A stretch of DNA of 64,000 nucleotides. Origin: Clytia hemisphaerica. Its lineage: Eukaryota > Cnidaria > Hydrozoa > Leptothecata > Clytiidae. Under the pieces are notes generated by a model. The model had not been told where the DNA came from and made no database searches. It saw only the letters and a program-made list of their open reading frames with translations. How positions within the stretch are numbered: the stretch's first letter is position 1; each line of letters opens with the position of its first letter. The DNA lies in assembly GCA_902728285.1 (NCBI GenBank), contig CACVBU010000742.1, forward strand, positions 171,423 to 235,422, written 5' to 3'. Both the position numbers and the translations under genes were made by a program. This document shows, in pieces, positions 10,107 through 22,100 of this stretch.

Positions 10107-13100
10107 TCATACGCGCTGTATTTCGAATAACCGTACGTCTGTATCATACCAAATAGGTGGATCAATATTCCTGAAGGGAAGAATCAATGGATTACCTTAA
10201 GTGGATAAATTTTGGCGTGGATTTAATTTGGCGATTGGCCAAAATACGATTTTTGGCGGGGATTTAATTTGGCGATAGATCAATTTCTTAAAATTTGGCA
10301 GGGATTTAATTTGGTGAATTGGAAATTTTGTCACACTGAAATGGGTGAAAATTACTCAAAAATATACTTAAAAGTTGTGATTTTTCACATAATTCTCTTT
10401 TTGTTAAATTTGGCGAGGATTTAATTTGGCGAATCTTGGCACAATTCGCCAAATTTAATCCCCGCCAAAATTTATCCACTTAAGGTATTTAATTACTTTC
10501 TGGCAATAATATACAAATGATAATAAATTCTTTTGTCAAGATGCTTGGCAGGAAACTGACATGGCACGTGTTCATTTTAAGCCATGGCGGCTGGCGATTT
10601 TTTTTGAAGATTTTCATTCAGGTTTTGGAAGAATATTGCGACTATCTATCGAGCGAGGTGAGGAAACACATGAAGAAGAAACGCATCAATGATATAAGAA
10701 ACATAAACATTAGAATCCAGTCGCTTTCATTTTCGTTTTCAACAAAAATGCAGAGCAAGAAATTCGCTGCATCCATAGAGTACCTTAAGTGGATAAATTT
10801 TGGCTGGGATTTAATTTGGCGAATTGGAAATTTTGTCAGACTGAAATGGGTGAAAATTACTCAAAAATATACTAAAAAGTTGTGATTTTTCACGTAATTT
10901 GTTAAATTTGGCGAGGATTTAATTTGGCGAATTGGCGAATTTGGAAATTTTGGCGAGGATTTAATTTGGCGAATTTTGGCAAAATTCGCCAAATTCGCCA
11001 AATTTAATCCCCGCCAAAATTTATCCACTTAAGGTAGAACATGGTACAGAATACGTGACTGTCCACGATTATGAGCAGTGTGTAATAAATTGAAAGTTGT
11101 TTTAGACCTTTGTTAAAATTTATATGTTATCAATATCTTTTTGTTTAAATTTTCCACGATTTTACAAATGAACACAACAAAAGTTTACCTTAGATACATG
11201 ATTCCCCACATATAAGTTCGAAACCAAAGTTGAGTGCCACTATTCGCCTGTGAAAGAAAAAGTAAAAATATCAACCCTGGATATCCATTCTCTTGGCACT
11301 TTTAGGTGCATACAGACGTTTACATTGGTTTCTATCAGCCACCGAAGAAAACACAAGCAGATGATAAAAACCGTCAAATTAATACCCAAATTTTGACAAG
11401 CTACTCTGAATCAACTATTTTCTAAATACCGGACATTTCTAAATAAGCCCACTACATTTCTGATTCTTACTAACGACAGTGAATAGAATTACAGCCTTAG
11501 AAGAGAAATTGAACAAACAAAACACGTGTATAATAAGAAAACATCATACCTGGTATTTTCGTATCAGAATGGGATGGGGAACTGGTAACAAGCCAACTAG
11601 AGTGCCGTGCTGAAGAAATTTGATGATTTCAGATTCGTCTGTCAAACCCCTGTAAAACAAGTAATACTTTAATGGACCTACCTATTTATAAAACGAATAA
11701 TTAGAATTTAATGGAAGTAATGTATAATTTTAAATTTCGATTTATATATCTATTGGAACGGAGAAAGCAATTAAGAAACGCATCGATGTTTAACGGTGAA
11801 AGAAAAATAATATCGACACTTTAATCAATCATTCAGAGAAAATTAAAACTGAAGTAAAAAAAACATTTAGTTTTCAGTTTTCATTATTTCATCACAGATT
11901 GAGGAGTCACATTTTGGGCATTGCCATTTTACATCATTGTGCAAAAAATCATGAAAATCTGTCGAGTATAAATTGAAAAAATGAAGGAAAACCGTTTTAC
12001 GCCGGTTTTCGGCTGTTCCGGCGATTTTTAAGGAGTTCCGGATTCAAAGGATGATTTTTTTGGAAATCAAACGATGCTTAGTTTTGGGCATCATCATAAA
12101 GAACATTTTTCTGTAAAGAAACAATTAAATAATTTGAAAAAATGTGACGGAAATGTGAAAAAACGACGATTTCCGGCACATTTCCGGTTCTACAGACCGG
12201 AAAAAAAATTTTTTCGACAAACGGTTTTCGACACCTTTTCGGCAGTACTAATGTGCATCTATGTGCAAAAAATCGCAAAAAACTAATGATAAAATCTCGA
12301 GAAAATCTCAAAAAACCGCTTTTTTCGGGACATTTCCGGTTCTACCGGCCGGAAATTTTTTTTTTCGAAAATCGGGCTCCGTCACATTCGAGGGTTTATA
12401 GTAATGCACCTTTGTGCAAAAAATCAGAAAAATTGAATGAGCCAATCTCGAGAAAAGTTGGTAACTAACGTACTAACGAACGAACTAACTAACGAACACG
12501 GGTTAATTTATAGGACCTCCACCGGGGTAGGTCCAAAAAACACAATGAAGCTTGTGAAGACGTCAAGTTTTAGCTGCAAAAACACAAATGTTTTGGATTA
12601 TTATTTTTGGATGCTTTGGATTGATACGTATGACTCCAGCGAGTAACGGGTCGTGGCCAGTTTCTTAAGTTTTTTTTTGTTTGAAAATTCCAAACTTAGC
12701 ATCAGGCATTTAGAAGTCTATACTCTCAGACAAATATGAGTACTAAAGGGATTTTCCATAAATTTTTGCATACCTACATCCCAATTTAGAAAAGTAGTAT
12801 TTTAATACACATGTACTGTCTTGTTTTGGACAATTTTGTTATAGCCTCGAAAATAAAAAATCGTTCGAAAAATTACAAAAAAAAATATTCAAAAATGAGT
12901 CTTTTTAGGGTGTATATACCACGTCACTAAACGTCACGATGTCTGAGAGTTTAGTACTGCCCCCCCTGCATCAGTAAGAATAAGAAAGGATAGATCCCAT
13001 TGGAAAAAGATCAGCATACTTATCAATGCAGATCTTTTCGACTTGGGGTACAAGAACTTGTAACAGCCTCATAATCGTTTGTAAAGGGAGTTTTTGTTTC

Positions 13101-16100
13101 CACGAGAAAACCTGAAAGAAAAATCGATTAGAATAATAATAGGAGGAGAATGAAACAGATCCCAGCTTTACTATGTGTCAAGTTGACTCAACATAGCAAT
13201 GAGGAAGATGGTAGGACTAAACCTTTAGTGATCTACAGACGTATATTCATGTTTAGACAAAACTTCTTCCTTGATTTTACACTTTCAGCTGAATTACTCA
13301 CGGTCTTTTGAAAAAAAGCGATCCTAAAAGTATTCAAAGGGCGCAAAAATGTTCTTTGAAACGAAACGCATTTAACGAAATTTCATGTTAAAGTATCAAT
13401 CAAAAATCTTATACGTGTCAAGAGTGTTTTTAATATAACCAGACTTTTTTCTTACCCATTCTGAGGTAGCGACGAACCCATTCGCTTTATTAACTTGTGA
13501 TTTGCGATCTGATGCTTCCCTATTGGCTGGCGCTGTCACGTCGTATGGTTCGTCTCCTTTGTTACCAGAATTCTTACTAGAGCCAGGACTTTCCTCATTT
13601 GGATTTTGCACTGAAGTTAAATAAATATCGATTCTGTTTGTTAGATATTGTCGATATTTTAAGCGGAGAAAGCAACACAGTAACTTAACAGCGACCTGTA
13701 TATGATCTTTGTATCTTAATTGTTTTCATTGAGTCCACAGCCAGTCTGCTGAGTTTTCTATGAGCTGAATGAAACTGAACAGAACTGACAACTAAAAAGT
13801 GGAAGTTCCATTGCAAATCTATTTAAAAAAGAAGTACATTTTAATAACTATAAGTCATGGCTCCAAAGTACCACTGTTGTTCAAATCATACAAGGTCTTA
13901 CCTGTTTTTGTCATAGTTGGTATTCCTTCAAGTGTCGGAACTATTTGTCTGTATCATAAAAAATGAAAACGTTTTTAGGGTTCGAGTGTTTACATTCGAC
14001 AATGAATCAGATCCACTTTCCTGTTTGTTAAAAGCATTTTTCTTTTTCCCAAAGTAGACGAATTTTTGGAAAAAAAACCATGAAATTATTATAGACTCTG
14101 GATGAAACATTGAATAAAACGCTGGAAGTATTGTTTTTCCATATTGTTCCAGAAAGAAATTGATGTAAAAGGTTTAACTCGTGAACTTATTCTAGACAAA
14201 GAAATAAAGAAATGAAGAAAAAAAGAATTTCCTTTGGCATGGCAAAAGTCTGTACAAAATGAAATTTACTTTGAAAACCCATGAGTCGCTGAAATTGACA
14301 AAAACTAATTTTAAAGTGAAATGATATAATTATAACAAACCCATCTTCATCATCCGAATCTTTCCCCGATTTCCCGTTTTGTTTGCCCGGCTTTTTGATA
14401 CCAGTTGGATCAGTAGGTAGGTTTGCTAGCTGGTGAAATATGTTTCGTTTTCGAATGATGGCGTATACTAAATGAGCGTTTCCTAGATTGAAAAAAAAAC
14501 ACAATTAAATAAACTGCCCGATTTCTTCGAATAAACACTTCTTCTCCCCTGAAAGATTTTTTTAACATCATAGCAACAGTAAGTGCCACAATGAAGGAAA
14601 CTTTTAAGCATGTATTTATATGTAACAAATAGTATTCTTTAAGTCTGCAAAACCGAATTTTTTGTCAAGGGTTTTCATCATCGCTTACCATCGAATTGGT
14701 ACTGTATGATATTGTTGAAAGTTTCCAATAAGAAAAACACTAAATGATGATTTGTACTGTTTGCAAATAAAAACCATGGTGTTGAAAACGCCTGAAAACA
14801 AAGTAACATAAAGTAAAATAAGTTTTAATGTGAATCTAGTTTTAATTTAGTCCACCCTGGTCTTGATTCACACTAAAGTAGGAGCGAAAGTCAAATTAGC
14901 TCTAACATGAATCTAGTCCGCCCTGGTCTTGATTCACACTAAAAGTAGGAATAATTCTGCCACAACATAATTAAAAGAAAAGGGACGTTGGAAAGGTGAG
15001 AGAACGAAAACGAAATATTTCAAAATAGTTTTTTACATACCTCAAGTAAATGAAGCATTTTATTTGCAGCTACCATAGACAATGATTTCAAGTAGGGTGA
15101 CACTAAAAAGAAATAGTAAAAAAAAAACTAGCAGAAAAATGTAAAAAATATATTCAAGATAGGTATCACAACAAAAAAAAACACAAAAAGCGATCGTGGA
15201 CTCCATACTAGTTCTTATAGTTAGGACTGTCAAAATGGTATTTGATGCCTATAGGCTTGATGTTTTATGAAAGAAAAGGGTCAAATGTAGTGAAGAATTT
15301 TAGGGGAAGAGATTAGCGCCTTCCCCTACTTTAGAGTAGACGGCCAATGAAACTTACTAAACAACCCAAAAAATTTCTCACCATTAACGATGATTGTTAG
15401 AAGACAGTCGAACAAGGGATGTAACCTTTGATGACCGGTTGTTACGATTTTGTGGAAAACCTAAAGAAAATGACAAAGAGTTAGCCTTCAAACTTAAATC
15501 AATTGGGGTCATATCGATCTCTCCCGATTGGTGCATCTTATGAGTTGAGCTTGAGAAATCATGAAAATGCAGTGATACACATTCATATTCTCATTGCGGG
15601 AATAATCTAGTTTCAATAAGTGACTTAAGGGCTCTGACCATAGTGAATTTTTAATATTTGCCACATACAAAATATGAATTTTTACTTGATGTAGCACACA
15701 AAACTATGGCATGTTATACATTTTCTGTTAGGCCAATTATCCGTGAGTCTGAAATTTTAAGAATCGCATTGAGAAAATTTGATGAAGAAGAAAATGAAGA
15801 CTTTTGCGAAGAAGAGTATTTCAACTTTGAAGAACTTATTTTCGGCGAAGAAAAAATATTTGTGAATTTTTTTTTGCGATAAATGGTGTATCTTTTATCG
15901 AACTAAAAGTAATTTTTCGGAAAATTTTTCTAAAATCTTATTTGCTTCAGTTTGCTTCAAAATCTTGAAAATAGTACTTTTTGACCAATTTCTCATAGAA
16001 AAACAGCCATAACCTGCCATAACTTTTGATGCCTTGATTTAGAAAAATTTTCCGAAAAATCTAAAACAGTTCAATTCTTTGCGGACAGTTTGAAAAAACT

Positions 16101-19100
16101 TCGAAACAAAAAGGTTAATTACCCATTAAAACTTAGCACTTTTTATAAAAGAAGGTGATGCCACATATTATTAACGTCTTTTTAAAGTTCATAACGTCAT
16201 TTTTGCAATTAAATTCTTAATTATTACTCTTAAGGGATTTGATTAAAAAGCGATTTATGAGGCAATTCTTTGTTAAAAGCGTTAAAGAACCTAAAACATA
16301 ACTTTTATGTTCAAATACTAAAATCAATTTTCCGACTATGGTCAGAGCCCTTAAACGGTTACAGCAGAAAAATGTTTTCCAAAACTTCAACCTCGGGTCA
16401 AATGTAGCGATGAGGAAATAATCAAAGAGCACAAAAAAGAGGAGGTTGACTTACAATAACCAGTAGATCAGCATGCGTTCCATTGAAAACGGGAATGTCC
16501 ATCGGGATACGCGTGGAATATGGTTTATTCAAACGAACACCTACAAAATACATCAAATGTGGTTCGATTAAAAACATTGCTTTAAATGTAAATTAAATCT
16601 TCATTAAAATCAAGGTCCTGTGTCTGTATGGCTTATGAGTCTGGAACGAGAGACCACTTTAAGGGAAGTTATCTAAAGTTGAATCCTGTTGAATTGGAAT
16701 AGGAAGGAAGTTTAGAAGTTTTATATAGAATCTATTACGTTCGGAGTAAATTGAGAATTAACCGGAATAGAAACAGGCAAAATCTTATTTTCGAAAGCTG
16801 TAGCTTATTAAGTGATGTCTGTTTTCCTGATCGGTAAACAGATGGTAGGTTCGAGACCTGTCTGATCTCTTTGCCTTTAAAGGAAGCAAGCAAGAAGTAA
16901 TGGAAAAAACTTACCAAAGTTGCGTTCACCACTCAACAGAAGTAAAATGAAAACACCAATGTGCATCAATCCTATGCGAGCTATGGAGAGAAATAAACAC
17001 CAAAACAGTTGTTCAGAAAACATAAAACAAGAAGAGTAAAATCACAGGAAGCACGGTTGAACAGTCGCGGGGGCAAAAAAAGGCTACTCTGGTCAATAAT
17101 TTCAGCGTCATTTTAGCCAAAAACTTTTTTCTCCAAACATCCTCACTTGCGTGATTTTTTAACAAAAGTAAAAAATGTGTCACTTTTGGAAGAACCACAT
17201 TTAGACCATCTCAAGACGTCAGAGTTTCGATTCACCCGGTATGGTTTTCTTTACGGCTTGGAAATGTTTATGTTGGTCTCAGAACGTTTCAGGGCATGGA
17301 AGAGTTCCGATGAAATTAGTGGAATAGTAGTTTTACTTTGTAACGTTTCTTTTTGACGTTTCAAATTTCACGGTGTCTCGCAGCTATTTCGTTTTGGAAC
17401 GATTGAGAACAACGTCTGAACATGGTCTAAGATCGTTTGAACGTGATATGTTACTTACAAGGATCACCCCTGGATTCGTTCAAGTGGTACAATATGGGAA
17501 CCAAGATATTCAAAACATCACTGCTCTTCAACACGTAGAAAAGAAATTTCTGAAAAAGGAAAGAAAGAAAGAATAACTTGGAGAAATTGTAGTACTTCTT
17601 TGGATGAAGGGACAATAGATGAAGTAGAGTTGTGTATTTGCCTCTTCTTGTCAGCCTACCTGTCTGTCAAAAAGCTGAACGGCCCATATTTCATTTGATT
17701 TAAACATAGTCCTTATAAAAAACACTGGTCTGGAAACTTTTTATTAGCTTTTTCCTTTGTTATTATCAAAAGACGAAAGTCGATTTGCTCAGTTTTTAAT
17801 CACGTTACCAAGTACTCCTCTCGGGATTGGTTTAAGATTTAATCACATGATCAAAAAGTAAGCAAAACAAACTAATTTCTCAACGCAAGTTCAAGTAAAG
17901 AACAATGGAAAGAAACAAAAGGCTTCCAAACCGGGGTTTTTAAACGGACTATTTGATGGAAGCTTGCCCACAAGTACCGTAGTAGAATATTGGAGGAATG
18001 TCAATTTTTATGCAAAAAAATACAAAAACTTAAACAGATAAAAAAATAATCACAGACTGTGAAGCTGCCACACTAAACGAAAGCTTACTTTATTCAGGTC
18101 ACATAGTTTCCAGAAAAGAACCAAAAGTTCTTGATGAAATCCAATCTTCTTGGTCGAGTTCGGTAAGTAAGTCTGAAAGGAGAGATCGACTGTTTAAGGT
18201 GAGCATTTTTGAAAACACGTACCAATAATATTTACTATAGTACACCTTTTTGCAAGCTTCGAGAAAGATTATTAAAAATGCAATAGTTGTTTTGGAGCAC
18301 AATGGAAATCATATCAATTTTTTATCGCGAAAAAAAAACAAAACAATAAAATTCAATTCTAACCTGAACCAAGGGGTTTTGAAGCAATGAAGTGATGCCA
18401 CGCAAAATGAAGTGAAAATCCTAACAAATAATTAAAGTTTCTCGTAATTTCATACATCTACTGCAAGGAATGACGAACGAAACACATGAGCCAAAGGAGA
18501 TCAAATCAAATCAAATCTTATAATAAATCACATAATAAATCAGAGACATTTTCGCTTAAAAGATAGAGTCAATAATATCAAGAAAACAAAATAACGCTTT
18601 ATCATACCTCTTCTCGATGGATTCTCGTCAAATAATTACAAAATAAATTTTCTGGACCATTTCCCTATAAAAAAAAAATTTATCAACTTACAGATAAAAA
18701 CATAATTATAGAGGGCTTAAATATTTTGTCATTTCCTTTCTTGAGACAGAAAAGTCACGTCGACTGTCTTTTATAGACATGAAACGTAAACCACAAGTCT
18801 TTCAAATAAGATGAGGTCAAATTATGCTTTTCTAAGGTATAAGCTTCTTAAAATTGTCGAAATTTCGTAAATTTTCAGCAAAAACAAACAATTTTGAAAA
18901 AATCAAAGACACAGAAAGGTCGGAGGACTTTTTTTCTTCAAATCAAAATATTAATATACCTCATAGGATGTATCAGGATTGTTAACATTATCAATAATTT
19001 GCTGTTGCTCCATGTCATAGTCCAAAACTACTATTAACAATTGTATTGCGACTTCAATCAATGGTTCTCGACTATCGTTAAACATGATGTGATTGTATCT

Positions 19101-22100
19101 AAAACAGAGGAAGCAAGGGATCATTAAATTAACCCAATTAAGCCATTAGTACCTTCACTACAACTGTAACTAGGTCAAAGTGTGGATGTAAACCACACTG
19201 AAGCGACCGCCTTCCATCACGCATCACGCTCACGAAAGAGCACGCGCACATTATTAATGCCTATATGTCATCTCCAGTACATTTTAGATTATTCATTGAA
19301 AACAGATTACAATATGGTCATCTTTCGTGTCTCGATTATTCAATTTCGAATAAAAGACATTCAGAAAAAAAAAAGAGAAACACCTGGGTAATCTAGTTAA
19401 AAAAAGCGAAAGTAAATGGTAGACAAAGTGATGAGCCAAGGCAAAACGAGATTAGCTAGGCTGCATGCATCCCCAAATTAGTTTTGATATATCAAAACTT
19501 ATCAGAGGGGATGTGTGCAGCCTAGAGATTAGCGTACCACTATGAAAGAAATCGCCGGTCGAAAATTACATCATATACAACCTCCATGGCAGTAGAACCC
19601 ATAAAATTCCTTCCTTAAAAAATCTTATGCCCGAATCAAAATGAGAAAAATCCTACCCCTGGGAAAAGTATCTTCATGAGTTTTTGAAGGGTAGTTATTC
19701 ATTTGGTTCCAAACATCAAACTAATATATATTGCTTTCCTTTGTATGTATACCGATTTGAAAAGTTCAAATTCGAGATTTCTAGCTGCCACAAAAATAGG
19801 TTCCATCAGAAGGTGATAAACTTACGGTATACCATAGCCAACTGGATCATATGAACACGTCACATTCAACAGTGACGTGAATAATGGTAGTGCATGTCTA
19901 CAAAGTAAATACAACCGAACATTTTATGGAAATGAAATAAAGTTAGAATGAAGGCTGAAATTTCGGGAAAATAAAAGTTTCATCGATAATCAATAAATAC
20001 AATCATGCTCTGTATGTTTATTTTGACGTAGATCCTATTTTTCACTACTTCAGGAGCTTCAAAAGTTCAGAGAGATATTTCCATGTGATTTTAGAATGTT
20101 TAAACTATTGGGAGCAAAACATTTCAAAAAGACACATTGGATAGACTACCCTTGAATATAATTAATACCTGTTTTCAGCAGATGCAAAATATTGTAGCCA
20201 TTTATTGGGAGCATTTGGCGCATCTAAAACGTACAAAGTATAGAGATGAGAGGTATTATATATAAACTAAGGGTAAAATAATATAACAAAGGCTTGGTCT
20301 TTCAGAATGACGATATTGGTATAATGCATTGAAATTAGTGTTAAGCTTTATGGTAAAATCCAACTGAATTTAAAATGTTCTTATTACAGTGAATATTGGG
20401 CTTAAATTCCAGAAAAAAATTTAATATGGGGGGGGGGTGGAGAATACACATTTTTTTGGAAATCTACCCCCCGGAATTTTGACCCAACCCCCTGGACAAG
20501 CATTAGTTGACCCCCTGGGCATTCAAAATTACCCTCAAACAGAGCAAGTTTAGCCCCCAGACAAGGCAAATTTTGTAAATTTTTCACTACCATGTACGAA
20601 CATTTTCTGAAAGAGTCCATTATGTTGAAAGAGGCAGCATAAATAATAATGCTAACAAATAATCACCAGGGATAATTGAAGAAGAGCATTACCGAATCAA
20701 CTCAGGAAAAAGAAAGAAAACATCAATATTACCTGAAGGTGGTAGATACATAGCCTCTGAGAAACATGACAATAAAAGTTTGAGTAATTCGGAACGATGG
20801 TAGTCATGCTCAGCGACGTGCGGGGGTGATGATGCAAACCCGACTCCAGCTTCCCTGCAACCATAAAAGAAAACATAGAATAAAAAGCTTAAAGATAAAT
20901 CTATTTATCGTAAATCAATCAAGCTTCCAAAGATATAACTGTCCAAGAACGAAAGAGTACAGAGCCTCAGCCAAGACATATATACACTCTGAAAGCTTTG
21001 GCTCTTCAAACGTTTCTACTGGGATATAACGCCTATAAAGTTTTCACTAAACTTAAAATTTCATTGTGTGAAATCAAGTGCGTATTACTTAGAGGTAATG
21101 AATCAACGGATCCTGCACTAATGTACTTCCCAGTTTTCTCAAAGGTAACCAAACAAGTGGGAATTAAACCCACGACATCTCTCGCTTACCGCGCAATTGC
21201 TCTCTACGAACTAGTGTAGTGTAATAACAACGAACCGATAGCACAGTTGGGAGAGCAAACGCCCGGCAAGCGAGAGGTCGTGGGTTGATTCATTAAAATT
21301 TCATCTCCTGTATCTCTTTGTTTGTCTATGTAAATAATCGCATTGAAAATTAAAACAACCAACATTAATAGGACACATCAATTCTTTAGATATCATTTTA
21401 TTATAAATCCTTAAACACCTCGATGATAATCAATTGAAGAAAACAAGACTTACCAAATGTAAGCACAACTGTCAATGTTTGCAAGGTCGTCAGGGTTATC
21501 CTGAAAATGAAAAATTTGAGCAATAATCTTAAAGTAAAGCCAGGTTAAGTACATTTGAGGTCAGAATCGCAATGAAAAAAGCTGTGCTTGCAAAAAAATA
21601 GATGGTAAAACAAATCATCAAAACAAAAAAGAGTTTCATTTACCAATGGAACGTCTTCTTCCTAAAATTGCATAATGCAGACCATCAATTTAGAACGCTT
21701 CGACGTTTGGAAATTTTGAATAAAATTTGAAACGAATAGTCTGCATTTTTGATGGATCAAATAGATGTTTGAAGTGATCAGAAAACAACTTCATATATGT
21801 ATATATTGGCTTTAACAGCTTTAACAACCAAACAATGTGATGAAGAGAAAAATATCAAAATCAGTGTTTAAAAAGTTTTTTGTTTTAAAACTTGTCACTT
21901 TTTAAGATGTAAATCTTCAATGAAAATATTCTATTGAAAATAGTTTAAACTTACAGGGCCAGATTGTTTGGCAAACACCGTGAAATCCGGACAGAATAAC
22001 AAATCCTACAAATAAAAACAGGAGATCATCATAAAATGACCAATATTTGTTGAATTGACTTTCATTGTTTCAATACAACTGAGTATGTAATTTTGGACTA

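Noticed and set aside
11930-12500. CRISPR array
   Set aside because: The units are long, diverged tandem repeats without unique spacers, in animal DNA.
15658-15882. 74-codon acidic frame
   Set aside because: Lies wholly inside the 730-bp inverted-repeat element and an HID1 intron; no transposase similarity.
21231-21292. tRNA gene
   Set aside because: A- and B-box-like words are present but no acceptor stem or proper anticodon arm can be drawn; treated as a tRNA-derived repeat.
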